From positions 1-40,261 of the forward strand of contig CAIMBM010000212.1 in assembly GCA_903839205.1 (NCBI GenBank): a DNA stretch of 40,261 bases, read 5' to 3'. A program made the translations under genes and the position numbers. This DNA comes from an uncultured Holophagaceae bacterium (GTDB taxonomy: Bacteria; Acidobacteriota; Holophagae; Holophagales; Holophagaceae). Positions 22,941 through 31,960 of this stretch are shown piece by piece; position 1 is the first letter of the stretch; each line of letters starts with the position of its first letter. The notes beneath the pieces are model-generated. The model worked only from the letters and a program-made list of their open reading frames with translations, did not search any database and was not told the origin of the DNA.

Positions 22941-25296
22941 ATCCAGCCCCCGGCCAGGCGACGCGGCCGTCCAGTTCCTGATCTCGGACTTCCTGGAGGA
23001 GATCCTGAAGTTCTCGGAGAGCCCCGGTGAGATGGGGCAGTTCCTCACGCGGCAGCTGCGGGAGCTCATGGGCGTCCGGACCGTCGTGCTGGTCGAGCAC
23101 GGCGCCCCCGGCCCTGTCGGAACGCCCCGGATCGTGGCCCTGGAGCCCGAACGGGCGCGCAGCGAAGCCCTGATCCATGGGCTGGCCCAGCTGCTGAGTC
23201 TCCAGCCTGAGCTCGCCGTGTCCACCCTGTTCCTCAGATCCTCCGCTCCGCCGGCCATGGGCCCCATCCTGGAGCGACTGGACATCTCCTCCCTGAGCAT
23301 GACGCCTCTTCGGGTCGGTGAGCAGCGCGTGGGCACCCTCTTTGCGCTGAACCACCTGGACCTCCAGCGCCAGGATGACGTGATCAGGCTCCTGAGCGCC
23401 CTGTCGCCGGTGTTCGCGCTGATCCTGCGCAACGCCATCCATTTCGAACTCCAGGAGATGAAGGCTCTGGCCCAGGCGGAGGAATACCGGGCCCTGCTGC
23501 GGACCAACCTCGACGGCTACCACGTGGTCGGCGCCGATGGCGCGGTGTTGGACGCCAACGAAGCCTGTTTGTGGATGACAGGGTACCTGCGGGAGGAGCT
23601 CCTGGCCCTCCACATCAGCGACCTGGAATCCCTCGAAACCAGGGCTGAGACCCAGGCCCATGCCCAGAAGATCAAGCGAGAGGGCTCTGACCGGTTCCTG
23701 TCCAGGTACCGACGGAAGGACGGGACCACCTTCCCGGTGGAGGTCTCCGTCACCTATGTGCCTGGCCAGGATATTTTCATCGCCTTCTTCCGGGATCTCA
23801 CGGAAAAGGAGGCCGCCGAGACCGCCCTGCGCCAGAGCGAGCTCCACCATCGGGAACTGCTGGACCTGCTCGGCGAAGGGGTCTCCATCGTGGACGAGTC
23901 GGAAACCTTCCTCATGGCGAATCCCGCCGCGGAGCGGATGTTCGGCGTGGGCCCGGGCGAACTGGTCGGCTTGAGCCTCCGGAGCTTCCTGGATGATGAG
24001 GAATGGAACCAGGTCACGAACCACACCTCCCAGCGAAGGCAGGGGAAGGTGGGTTCCTACGAACAGGGCATCCGGCGCAGGGATGGCCAGCACCGGACCC
24101 TCCAGGTCACGGCGGTCCCCCGGTACGACGCCCGGGGGAATTACCTCGGAAGCCTCGCGGTCACCCGCGACGTGACCGATGAGATCAAGACCAAGGAGAC
24201 CCTGCGCCTGGCCCAGAAGATGGAGAGCCTTGGCAACCTGGCCGGCGGTCTTGCCCACGACATGAACAACGTGCTGGGGGCCATCCTCGGGCTCTCGACC
24301 ACCCATCTGGACCTCGAGCCCGAGGGCACGCGCCTGCACGACACCTTCGAGACCATCACCCGGGCCTGCCTGCGGGGACGGAACGTGGTGAAGAGCCTGC
24401 TGGACTTCGCCCGCAAGGACGTCGCGGGGGAGCGAGCCCTCTCCCTCAATGAGCTCCTCGAGGACCAGGCCCGCCTGCTGGAACGGACCATCCCCGCCAA
24501 CATCACCCTGGGCCTGGAGCTCGACCCGGGCGCGGACCCCATCCTCGGGGACCCGGACGCCCTCGGACTGATGGTCATGAACCTGTGCGTGAACGCCGTG
24601 GATGCCATGCCCGATGGGGGCCGGCTCAGGCTGAGGACGCGCGGCCTGCCGGATGGGGAAGTCCTCCTGGCCGTGGAGGACTCGGGGACAGGCATGTCGC
24701 CCGAAATCCTAGAGCATGCCCTGGAGCCCTTCTTCACCACCAAGCCCCATGGAAAGGGGACGGGCCTGGGGCTCTCCCTGGTCTACAGCACGGTGAAGGC
24801 CCACCATGGCCAGCTGAACATCCAAAGCCGACTGGGCCAGGGCACGCTGCTCGAGATGCGGTTCCGGACCGTGAAAGCCGATCCGGGCCCTGCGGCCACC
24901 GGAGCCCTTGAGACAGGTCCATCTAGAGATTCCCTGCACCTCCTCCTGGTGGACGACGACGAACTCATCCATGCCTCCGTCACCGCGCTCCTGGAGGTCA
25001 TGGGGCACTGGGTCAATGGCGCAACCAGCGGCGAACAGGCTCTGGAGCTGGTGAGGGGCGGTCTTCGGCCCGACCTGGTCATTCTCGACATGAACATGCC
25101 CGGATGGGGTGGCCCCCAGACCCTTCCGAAGCTGCGGGAGATCCTGCCCCAGGTCCCGATCCTCCTGTCCACGGGGCGCGCGGATCAGCGGGCCATCGAC
25201 CTGGCACGGTCCCATGCGGGCGTCACCATCCTCGCCAAGCCCTTCAGTTTCCGGGAACTCCAGGGCGCCATCACGGCGCTTCTCCCGGGGGCTTGA
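22933..25296 (+). CDS. Soluble GAF-PAS-PAS hybrid histidine kinase with C-terminal receiver
   Basis: 787 residues, no membrane helix. Domains: GAF-like about 20-165; PAS1 about 182-297 (NLDGYHVVGADGAVLDANEA); PAS2 about 302-418 (GEGVSIVDESETFLMANPAA); dimerisation/phospho-His442 (LAGGLAHDMNNVLG); ATPase with NLCVNAVDAMPDG, EDSGTGMSP, FFTTKPHGKGTGLGL; receiver about 668-787 with LVDDDE, phospho-Asp719 (VILDMNMPG) and Lys769. Its ATG lies inside the DUF1638 gene, so it is cotranslated with the corrinoid methyltransferase proteins. It may sense their substrate or methylation state in the cytoplasm; the output partner is not in the window. Its 3' end overlaps the convergent POT transporter gene by 26 bases. 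Confidence 0.9.
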   Translation: MTESSPRPGDAAVQFLISDFLEEILKFSESPGEMGQFLTRQLRELMGVRTVVLVEHGAPGPVGTPRIVALEPERARSEALIHGLAQLLSLQPELAVSTLFLRSSAPPAMGPILERLDISSLSMTPLRVGEQRVGTLFALNHLDLQRQDDVIRLLSALSPVFALILRNAIHFELQEMKALAQAEEYRALLRTNLDGYHVVGADGAVLDANEACLWMTGYLREELLALHISDLESLETRAETQAHAQKIKREGSDRFLSRYRRKDGTTFPVEVSVTYVPGQDIFIAFFRDLTEKEAAETALRQSELHHRELLDLLGEGVSIVDESETFLMANPAAERMFGVGPGELVGLSLRSFLDDEEWNQVTNHTSQRRQGKVGSYEQGIRRRDGQHRTLQVTAVPRYDARGNYLGSLAVTRDVTDEIKTKETLRLAQKMESLGNLAGGLAHDMNNVLGAILGLSTTHLDLEPEGTRLHDTFETITRACLRGRNVVKSLLDFARKDVAGERALSLNELLEDQARLLERTIPANITLGLELDPGADPILGDPDALGLMVMNLCVNAVDAMPDGGRLRLRTRGLPDGEVLLAVEDSGTGMSPEILEHALEPFFTTKPHGKGTGLGLSLVYSTVKAHHGQLNIQSRLGQGTLLEMRFRTVKADPGPAATGALETGPSRDSLHLLLVDDDELIHASVTALLEVMGHWVNGATSGEQALELVRGGLRPDLVILDMNMPGWGGPQTLPKLREILPQVPILLSTGRADQRAIDLARSHAGVTILAKPFSFRELQGAITALLPGA

Positions 25297-26662
25297 GGTC
25301 GGGCTGCCGCCGCAGCCACCGGTTGTAGAACCACAGGCTGAGGGCGCTGCCGAGGCCGAAGAGGGTGAGGATGATCCAGCCCGTGGCGGCGGCCCTGGGA
25401 TCCAGCCTCAGCAGGCCGTTCGGCTGCCTCAGGGCCCCGGCGCACATCACCCGGTGGAAGAGCCAGGCTCCGGCCGGGCCGCCCACCAGGCTGCCGATGG
25501 CCATGGGCAGGTTGGCGTAGCCCAGGAACAGGCCCTCCTGGCCCCGGGGCGCCAGGGAGCCGATGTACTCGTAGAGGCGGCTGGCGGCGAACAGCTCGCC
25601 GAAGGCGATGAGGGCCACGGTCATCACCACGAAGAGGCTGCCCAGGGGCAGCCAGACCTGGACCGTCACCCCGCCCGCCATGAACAGGGGGGCCACGTTG
25701 ATGAGCATGGCGAGGCCGATGATCACGGTGCCGATGATGATGGACTTGATGGGCGGCAGCTTGCCGAAGAGCCTGGTGATGAGCAGCTGGAAGAGCACGA
25801 TGGTGATGGGATTGGCCATGGTGTACAGGTCCATGGCCGGGCTCAGTTCCACGGTCTTCTTCACGTAGAGCGGCAGCACGTTGTAGACCTGGTTGTAGAT
25901 GAAGTAGAAGCCGCTGCTCACCAGCAGGAACAGGGCGAAGCGGCCGCTGCCCAGCACCTTGACCATGCCCATTAGCACCTCGGAGACGGTGCGCCTGGGC
26001 CTGCCAGGGTCCGGGGTGGATTCGGGATCCCGGTACCGCAGCAGCACCGTGAGGAAGGCCAGGACCGCCGCCACCATGGACACAGTGAAGATGGTGTCGA
26101 GCCGTCCCAGCTTCGTCCGCACGACGAAGGCCGCGAGGCGCCCGAACACACTGCCGATGTTGATCACCGTGTAGAAGATGGCGAAGGCCAGGGTGGCCTT
26201 GCCCAGGTGGGTCCGCTGCACGGTGCCCGCGATGCAGGGCTTCACGAAGGAACCGCCAACGCCGATCAGCAGGATCGCCGCCGCCACGGGAACCATCACG
26301 CCCGGACCCGCAGTGACCTCCCTCGCGGCCTGCAGGGCCAGGATCTGCCCGCCGAACCAGACCGGGTAGCCCATCAGGAAATAGCCAACCACCAGCAGCA
26401 CACAGGCCAGGAGCAGGCTCTTCCGGAACCCGATCTGGTCGGCGATGGTGCCGCTGAGGATCGGCAGGAAGAAGACCAGGAACCAGAGTACGCCGTTCAG
26501 CGTGCTGGGCCAGTAGTCCCCCAGGCCCAGCCGCCCGAGGTAGATGACGATGAAGCTCGCCATCGAGTAGTAGGCCGCCCGCTCGAACAGCTCCGTGACG
26601 TTCGCGTTCCAGAAGGTGGCAGGAAAGGCGTACTTCTCGCGGAGGGGGATGGGCTGATCCAT
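25271..26662 (-). CDS. POT-family (proton-dependent oligopeptide) transporter
   Basis: 463 residues, about 12 membrane helices. The POT signature ELFERAAYYSM (residues 24-34, ExxER type) lies in helix 1, and GGSFVKPCIAG and FAIFYTVINIGS carry the second PTR-family motif. Proton-driven uptake of di/tripeptides or related compounds is expected. ATG 26662 is preferred over a GTG ten codons upstream because AAAGG lies six bases before it. The gene is convergent with, and overlaps, the hybrid kinase of the corrinoid operon; it is followed upstream by the semialdehyde dehydrogenases in the same orientation. Confidence 0.85.
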   Translation of the reverse strand: MDQPIPLREKYAFPATFWNANVTELFERAAYYSMASFIVIYLGRLGLGDYWPSTLNGVLWFLVFFLPILSGTIADQIGFRKSLLLACVLLVVGYFLMGYPVWFGGQILALQAAREVTAGPGVMVPVAAAILLIGVGGSFVKPCIAGTVQRTHLGKATLAFAIFYTVINIGSVFGRLAAFVVRTKLGRLDTIFTVSMVAAVLAFLTVLLRYRDPESTPDPGRPRRTVSEVLMGMVKVLGSGRFALFLLVSSGFYFIYNQVYNVLPLYVKKTVELSPAMDLYTMANPITIVLFQLLITRLFGKLPPIKSIIIGTVIIGLAMLINVAPLFMAGGVTVQVWLPLGSLFVVMTVALIAFGELFAASRLYEYIGSLAPRGQEGLFLGYANLPMAIGSLVGGPAGAWLFHRVMCAGALRQPNGLLRLDPRAAATGWIILTLFGLGSALSLWFYNRWLRRQPDLKPPGEAP

Positions 26663-26746
26663 GGAGGCCTTTCGATCCGCCCAGTCTGCCACGACCCGCC
26701 GGGCCAGGGACCGTCGTGACAGGGGTCATGGCCAGACGGTGGCGAA

Positions 26747-26777
26747 GAGAAGGGCACTCCGGCGGAGCGCCCTTCTC
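26747..26777 (-). terminator. Hairpin terminator after the P5C dehydrogenase gene
   Basis: Perfect 9-bp stem GAGAAGGGC (26747-26755) / GCCCTTCTC (26769-26777), with an inner CTCC-GGC-GGAG stem. It lies 14 bases after the stop at 26792 on the minus strand. Only TT follows on the minus strand, so termination strength is uncertain. Confidence 0.7.
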
Positions 26778-26791
26778 AAAACGGGTGCAGC

Positions 26792-28417
26792 CTACTGCAT
26801 GAAGGGATAGCGGTAGTCCGTGGCGGGCACGAAGGTCTCCTTGATGGTGCGGGCACTGATCCAGCGCAGGAGGTTCAGCATGGAACCGGCCTTGTCGTTG
26901 GTGCCGCTGGCCCTGGCCCCGCCGAAGGGCTGCTGGCCCACCACGGCCCCGGTGGGCTTGTCGTTGATGTAGAAGTTGCCCGCGGCGTGGCGCAGCCTCG
27001 CGAGGGCCTGCTGCACGGCGTAGCGGTCCTGGGCGAAGACGGCGCCGGTGAGGGCGTAGGGGCTGGTGGTGTCCACCAGGTCCAGGGTCTCCTCCCACTT
27101 GGTCTCGTCGTAGACGTGCAGCGTGAGCACGGGCCCGAACAGCTCGTCGCACATGGTGCGGTAGCCGGGGGTCTTGGCCAGGATGACCGTGGGCCGCACG
27201 AAGTAGCCCTTGCTGTCGTCGTACTGGCCTCCCACGAGGATGGAGGCGTCGTTGGAGGCCTTCGCCTCGTCGATGGCCTGCTTCTGGTCGCGGAAGGAAT
27301 TGGCGTCGATGACGGCGCCCATGAAGTTGGAATGGTCCTGGATGTCGCCCATCCGGATGCCCTCGACCATGGGGACGAGCAGTTCCTTCACCTTCGGCCA
27401 GAGGTTGCTGGGAACGTAGGCGCGGCTGGCGGCGGAGCACTTCTGGCCCTGGTACTCGAAGGCGCCCCGGACGATGGCCACGGTGAGGGCCAGGGGATCG
27501 GCGCTGGGGTGGGCCACGATGAAGTCCTTGCCCCCGGTCTCGCCCACGAGGCGCGGGTAGCCCTTGTAGCTCTCCAGGTTCTGGCCCACGGTGCGCCACA
27601 TGCCGTTGAAGACTCCGGTGGAGCCCGTGAAGTGGATGCCCGCCAGCTGGGAGCTCGACAGGACGGGGTTGCCGATGGCGGCGCCGCTGCCCGGCACCAT
27701 GTTGATGACGCCGTCCGGCAGGCCCGCCTCCTTCCAGAGCTTCATGAGGAAGTGGGCGCTGTAGAGGGCCGTGCTGGCGGGCTTCCACACCACGGTGTTG
27801 CCCACCAGGGCCGGGGCGGTGGGCAGGTTGCCGGCGATGGAGGTGAAGTTGAAGGGTGTCACGGCGAAGACGAAGCCCTCCAGGGGCCGGTGCTCCAGGC
27901 GGTTCCACATGCCTGGGCCGCTCTCGGGCTGCTCGCGGAGGATCTGCTCGTAGTAGAAGCTGTTGAAGCGGTAGAAGTCCACCAGCTCGCAGGCGCTGTC
28001 GATCTCGGCCTGGTGGCAGGTCTTGCTCTGGCCCAGCATGGTGGCGCCGTTCAGCACGTCGCGATAGGGGCCTGCCAGCAGGTCCGCGGCCTTGAGGAAG
28101 ATCGAGACCCGGGCCTCCCAGGGCAGGGCCGCCCACTCCCCCTTGGCCTTGGCGGCGGCCTCGACCGCGAGCTTGACCTCGGCCTCGCCGCCCAGGTGGA
28201 CGTCGGCCAGCACGTGGCCGTGGTCGTGGGGCATGACCGCCTTGGCCAGCCTGCCGGTGCGGACTTCCTTGCCGCCGATGATGAGCGGGATCTCGATCTT
28301 CTGGGCGGCCATCTCCTTGACCTTGGCGGCGAGGCTGGCCCGCTCCGGGGAGCCGGGGGCATAGCCCTTCACGGGCTCGTTGATGGGATGGGGCACTTTA
28401 AAGATACCTAGGGACAT
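26792..28417 (-). CDS. L-glutamate gamma-semialdehyde (1-pyrroline-5-carboxylate) dehydrogenase
   Basis: 541 residues, monofunctional type resembling mitochondrial ALDH4. Oxidises P5C/glutamate semialdehyde to glutamate with NAD in proline and ornithine breakdown. N-terminus (PHPINEPVKGYAPGSPERA) is typical of this branch; the core shows TPFNFTSIAGNLP, HFTGSTGVF, the catalytic Glu in LVGETGGKDF, the catalytic Cys in YQGQKCSAASR, and FGPVLTLHVY; the C-terminal GARASGTNDKAGS is also characteristic. ATG with GAGAGGTGA ribosome site. 57 bases separate it from the next dehydrogenase upstream in the same direction, suggesting a shared catabolic operon. No proline dehydrogenase gene is adjacent. Confidence 0.9.
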   Translation of the reverse strand: MSLGIFKVPHPINEPVKGYAPGSPERASLAAKVKEMAAQKIEIPLIIGGKEVRTGRLAKAVMPHDHGHVLADVHLGGEAEVKLAVEAAAKAKGEWAALPWEARVSIFLKAADLLAGPYRDVLNGATMLGQSKTCHQAEIDSACELVDFYRFNSFYYEQILREQPESGPGMWNRLEHRPLEGFVFAVTPFNFTSIAGNLPTAPALVGNTVVWKPASTALYSAHFLMKLWKEAGLPDGVINMVPGSGAAIGNPVLSSSQLAGIHFTGSTGVFNGMWRTVGQNLESYKGYPRLVGETGGKDFIVAHPSADPLALTVAIVRGAFEYQGQKCSAASRAYVPSNLWPKVKELLVPMVEGIRMGDIQDHSNFMGAVIDANSFRDQKQAIDEAKASNDASILVGGQYDDSKGYFVRPTVILAKTPGYRTMCDELFGPVLTLHVYDETKWEETLDLVDTTSPYALTGAVFAQDRYAVQQALARLRHAAGNFYINDKPTGAVVGQQPFGGARASGTNDKAGSMLNLLRWISARTIKETFVPATDYRYPFMQ

Positions 28418-28474
28418 GGTTCACCTCTCAATGATGACTACAACGGAATGAATTCTACTCGCGGCTGGGAGACT

Positions 28475-29989
28475 TCAGATATCGAGCGTGATGCCCTGGG
28501 CCAGCTCGACCTGGCCGCTGAAGTTGAGGGCGCTGGTCTGGCGACGCATGTAGGCCTTCCAGGCGTCAGACCCGCTTTCGCGGCCCCCGCCGGTCTCCTT
28601 CTCGCCGCCGAAGGCCCCGCCGATCTCGGCGCCGCTGGTGCCTGTGTTCACGTTGGCGATGCCGCAGTCGCTGCCGCTCACGGAGAGGAACAGCTCGCTC
28701 TCCCGCTGGTCATTGGTGATGATGGCGCTGGAGAGGCCCTGGGGCACGCCGTTCTGGAGGGCGATGGCCTCCTCGATCGTCTTGTAGGTCATGAGGTAGA
28801 GCACCGGGGCGAAGGTCTCCTCCTGCACGATGGGGAGGTTGCCGGAGACTTCGGCGATGCAGGGCGTCACGTAGCAGCCGCCCGGATGGGGCAGCCGCTC
28901 GCCGCCGCAGAGGATCCTCCCGCCCTGGGCCTTCACGGTCTCGATGGCGGCCAGCATGGTGTCCACGGCCCCGGCGTCCACGAGGGGGCCCATGAGGTGC
29001 TTGTCCTCCAGCGGATCGCCAATGGGGGTCTGGCGATAGAGCTCCAGGAGCCGGGTCTTGAAGGTCTCGAAGATGGATTCGTGGACGATGACCCGGCGGG
29101 TGGAGGTGCAGCGCTGGCCCGAGGTGCCGATGGCACCGAAGTAGATGGAGCGAAGGGCGATGTCCAGGTCCCCCTTCTCGCTCACGATGACGGCGTTGTT
29201 GCCGCCCAGCTCCAGGATGTGCCGGCCGAAGCGCGCCTGCACCAGGCCGCCCACGTGGCGGCCGCCGGGCACCGACCCGGTGTAGGACACCAGGGCCACG
29301 CGGGGATCGGTGTTGATCAGGTCCCCGATGTCGCTGCCCCGGCCGATGGCCAGGCTGCAGATGGCGGGATCAAAGCCGAACTTGCGGAGGGCCTTCTCGG
29401 CGATGCGGGTGCAGGCGATGGCCGTGAGCGGCGCCTTGGAGGAGGGCTTCCAGAGTACGGTGTCGCCGCAGACCAGGGCGATGGCGGTGTTCCAGCTCCA
29501 CACGGCCACGGGGAAGTTGAAGGCCGTGATGACGCCCACCACCCCCAGGGGATGCCACTGCTCCTGCAGGCGGTGCATCCGGCGCTCGCTGGGCATGGTG
29601 AGGCCGTAGAGCTGCCGCGAGAGGCCCACGGCCAGGTCGCAGATGTCGATCATCTCCTGGACCTCGCCCAGACCCTCCCGGAGGGTCTTCCCCATCTCCA
29701 GGGTGACCAGCTCGGCCAGGGCCGCCTTGTTCCGGCGGAGCTCGTCGCCGATCTCCTTGACCACCTCGCCGCGCTTGGGGGCGGGCACCAGTTTCCAGCT
29801 GGCGAAGGCCCGGTGGCACCCCGCCAGGATGGCTTCGAACTCCTGGGGCGTGACGTTCTGGACCGTGGCCAGCCGCTCGCCGTCGATGGGGGACAGGACG
29901 GGCTGGGCCTTGCCTCCCCCCATCCAGCTGCCGGAGAAGCCGCCCGGGTTCACATCCGAAATACCCAAAGCGCTCAAGACCTTCCGCAT
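28475..29989 (-). CDS. Alpha-aminoadipic semialdehyde / L-piperidine-6-carboxylate dehydrogenase (ALDH7 type)
   Basis: 504 residues. Oxidises the lysine-derived semialdehyde (in equilibrium with piperideine-6-carboxylate) to 2-aminoadipate with NAD. ALDH7-specific segments: GVITAFNFPVAVWSWN, HILELGGNNAVIV with the catalytic Glu, TSGQRCTSTRR with the catalytic Cys, and the C-terminal GGEKETGGGRESGSDAWK. ATG 29989 with the strong ribosome site GGAGGTGA. The upstream 100 bases are unusually AT-rich and carry direct repeats, a likely promoter/operator. Next gene downstream is the P5C dehydrogenase, so two similar semialdehydes may be handled together. Confidence 0.9.
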   Translation of the reverse strand: MRKVLSALGISDVNPGGFSGSWMGGGKAQPVLSPIDGERLATVQNVTPQEFEAILAGCHRAFASWKLVPAPKRGEVVKEIGDELRRNKAALAELVTLEMGKTLREGLGEVQEMIDICDLAVGLSRQLYGLTMPSERRMHRLQEQWHPLGVVGVITAFNFPVAVWSWNTAIALVCGDTVLWKPSSKAPLTAIACTRIAEKALRKFGFDPAICSLAIGRGSDIGDLINTDPRVALVSYTGSVPGGRHVGGLVQARFGRHILELGGNNAVIVSEKGDLDIALRSIYFGAIGTSGQRCTSTRRVIVHESIFETFKTRLLELYRQTPIGDPLEDKHLMGPLVDAGAVDTMLAAIETVKAQGGRILCGGERLPHPGGCYVTPCIAEVSGNLPIVQEETFAPVLYLMTYKTIEEAIALQNGVPQGLSSAIITNDQRESELFLSVSGSDCGIANVNTGTSGAEIGGAFGGEKETGGGRESGSDAWKAYMRRQTSALNFSGQVELAQGITLDI

Positions 29990-30036
29990 GGCCTCACCTC
30001 CAGAATCCCTTTGTATCGCCTTTCCCACCTCCCATA

Positions 30037-30077
30037 TCATTCATTTTTTTCACAATAATAATGAAATTCATTCATTT
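30037..30077 (-). promoter_or_regulatory. AT-rich upstream region with 31-bp-spaced direct repeats
   Basis: TCATTCATTT occurs at 30037-30046 and again at 30068-30077 (AAATGAATGA on the minus strand), 31 bp or three helical turns apart; the second is part of a GAAAT-N6-ATTTC inverted repeat. The tract is far more AT-rich than its surroundings and lies upstream of the ALDH7 gene, right after the stop of the histidine kinase gene. A GAATGAATT string recurs before the P5C dehydrogenase gene at about 28446. Likely operator/UP-type region. Confidence 0.45.
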
Positions 30078-31864
30078 CAATTGGAGATGCCTTGCGGCAC
30101 CCTCGGCAGGAAGATCCGGAACCGGGAGCCCCGCCCGGGCTCGCTCGAGACCTCCAGCCGGCCGCCATCCTCTTCCACCATGGCCTTGAGGGAGGGCAGG
30201 CCCAGCCCCACGCCCTTGCCCGAGGGCTTGGTGGTGAAGAAGGGATCGAAGATGCGTTCCAGGACTTCGGGCGTCATGCCGATGCCGGAATCGGCCACCT
30301 CGATCAGCGTGTCCCCGGTGCCGGGGCCATCGGCCCCCGCGTAGATGGTAAGCCTCCCGCCCTCCGGCATGGCGCCCCCGGCATTGGCCACCAGGTTCAC
30401 AAGCATCTGCTCCAGCCGCAGCTTTGAACTGCGCACCAGCACCCCGTGGTCGACGGGAAACTCCAGCTGGAGGCTCACGGAGCGGGGCAAGAGGAGGCGC
30501 AGCATCGACTCCATTTCCCGGATCTCCCCCACCACATCCATGAGGGAGAGCGCCTCCGACTCCCGGCGGGCGAATCCCATGAGGCGGCCCGTGAGCCGGG
30601 CGGCCTGGTCGGCGGCCGTGGCGATCCGCGTGAGATTCCGCGAGACCGCCGGGTCACCCCCTTCCGGTTCCATGACCGCCAGTTCCGCCGAATTCTTGAT
30701 GACACCCAGGAGGTTGTTGAGGTCATGGGCCAGCCCGGCCCCCATGAGGGCCAGGGCGTTCATGCGCTCGGTCCGGAGCAGGGTCGCCTGGGCCTGCTCC
30801 AGGGCCCTGGTCCGATGCAGGACCCGGTCCTCGAGGGTTCTCCGGGCCGCCTCGAGGTCCTCGATGGCCAGCACCTGCCGGACCAGGAGCAGGACCACCA
30901 TGACCAGGAAGATGGCATAGGTCTCCCGGGTGGCCTGCCGGGGCGACCAGGCCAGGAGCCCGGCGAGCACCAGGATGGCGACGACCACCGGCACGTAGGG
31001 CAGCAGCCCTCCGAGCCTGGGCTCGGGGTGGACCGCCACCAGGGCCTCCTCCACCGGCCGGGGGGACCAGGCCGCCAGTCCCTGGAACAGGGGGATGGCG
31101 CCGGCCAGGATGATCCAGGGCGTGGTGGCCAGGATGCTGGGCAGACCCGCGAGGGTCCAGCAGGAGATGGCCGCCAGCCAGGCCAGCCCCGAGGCCGCCA
31201 GCCAGCCCAGGGGACCCCGAGTGCGGTCGGGGTGGTACGAGGTCATGAACACCAGGCCGCCTCCGAGCAGCGCCACATTCAGGTAGGCCACCAGGACCCG
31301 GAGTCCCACGCCCTCGGCGGCCGTCCGGAGGGACGCCTGGATGCCCATCACCCAGAGCAGGAAGAACAGAGAGACCGCGAAGATCAGGGCATCCAGGATC
31401 CGGCGCCGGAACCGCCCCCCCCGTTCCCGGCCCCGGGGGAAACTCAGGATCCCGGCCAGGACCAGGAACCCCGTGACCAGCCCCAGGTAGCTGGGCAGCC
31501 TGGTCATCCAATCCGGGTGGCCGCCCTGGAGGTCGAGCAGGGTGAAGAGGAGGTTCGGCACCTCCAGGAAGGCCGAGGCGGCCAGGAGCCACCAGGCCAC
31601 CCGCCCCTGTCCCGGGGTCGTCCAGGCCCGGTAGGCCAAGCTCCCGCAAGCCAGGGCCTCCAGGAGCAGGTACCCGAGGGGCCAAACCAGCAGCCGCCGC
31701 TCGGGCCGAAGCACCAGATGGACCGAGGCCACCAGCAGCCAGGCGCCCACCAGAATGACCCCCGGGAGCCGACCCGGGCGGCTCGACAGGGCCTCGCCCG
31801 AGGGCCTCGGTTCCAGGGCCATCGGAGGATCCAGGGAATGCGGAGAGGGGTCTGGCCCGGACAA
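30077..31864 (-). CDS. Membrane histidine kinase with multi-helix N-terminal sensor
   Basis: 595 residues. Residues about 35-335 hold some eight to nine hydrophobic helices, a membrane sensor of unrecognised type. A coiled linker (EDLEAARRTLEDRVLHRTRA) leads to phospho-His380 (GAGLAHDLNNLLGVI) and an ATPase domain with NLVANAGGAMPEG, DSGIGMTP, FDPFFTTKPSGKGVGLGL. No receiver is fused and no response regulator is adjacent, so it is an orphan. TTG 31864 has GAGG six bases upstream; ATG 31822 is the alternative start with a poorer site. It lies upstream of the two dehydrogenases and might regulate them, but only position suggests this. Confidence 0.87.
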   Translation of the reverse strand: MSGPDPSPHSLDPPMALEPRPSGEALSSRPGRLPGVILVGAWLLVASVHLVLRPERRLLVWPLGYLLLEALACGSLAYRAWTTPGQGRVAWWLLAASAFLEVPNLLFTLLDLQGGHPDWMTRLPSYLGLVTGFLVLAGILSFPRGRERGGRFRRRILDALIFAVSLFFLLWVMGIQASLRTAAEGVGLRVLVAYLNVALLGGGLVFMTSYHPDRTRGPLGWLAASGLAWLAAISCWTLAGLPSILATTPWIILAGAIPLFQGLAAWSPRPVEEALVAVHPEPRLGGLLPYVPVVVAILVLAGLLAWSPRQATRETYAIFLVMVVLLLVRQVLAIEDLEAARRTLEDRVLHRTRALEQAQATLLRTERMNALALMGAGLAHDLNNLLGVIKNSAELAVMEPEGGDPAVSRNLTRIATAADQAARLTGRLMGFARRESEALSLMDVVGEIREMESMLRLLLPRSVSLQLEFPVDHGVLVRSSKLRLEQMLVNLVANAGGAMPEGGRLTIYAGADGPGTGDTLIEVADSGIGMTPEVLERIFDPFFTTKPSGKGVGLGLPSLKAMVEEDGGRLEVSSEPGRGSRFRIFLPRVPQGISN

Positions 31865-31960
31865 GGAGCGCCTCAGGGAAGGGTGCTGAGCTTATCGGGA
31901 ATCCAGGCCATCCAATGAGATCCAGGCGATCCGCCCGGGACATGCATAGAATTCATACCC

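Noticed and set aside
25185..28136. A 983-codon open frame on the minus strand
   Set aside because: Shadow of the POT transporter and P5C dehydrogenase frames; low-complexity Arg/Gly/His/Pro product with no domain.
28448..30058. A 536-codon open frame on the plus strand
   Set aside because: Exactly antisense to the ALDH7 gene, which has all catalytic motifs; the antisense product has no recognisable features.
30077..30110. Possible gene or IS end in the AT-rich patch
   Set aside because: No terminal inverted repeats, transposase fragment or target duplication; composition fits a promoter region.
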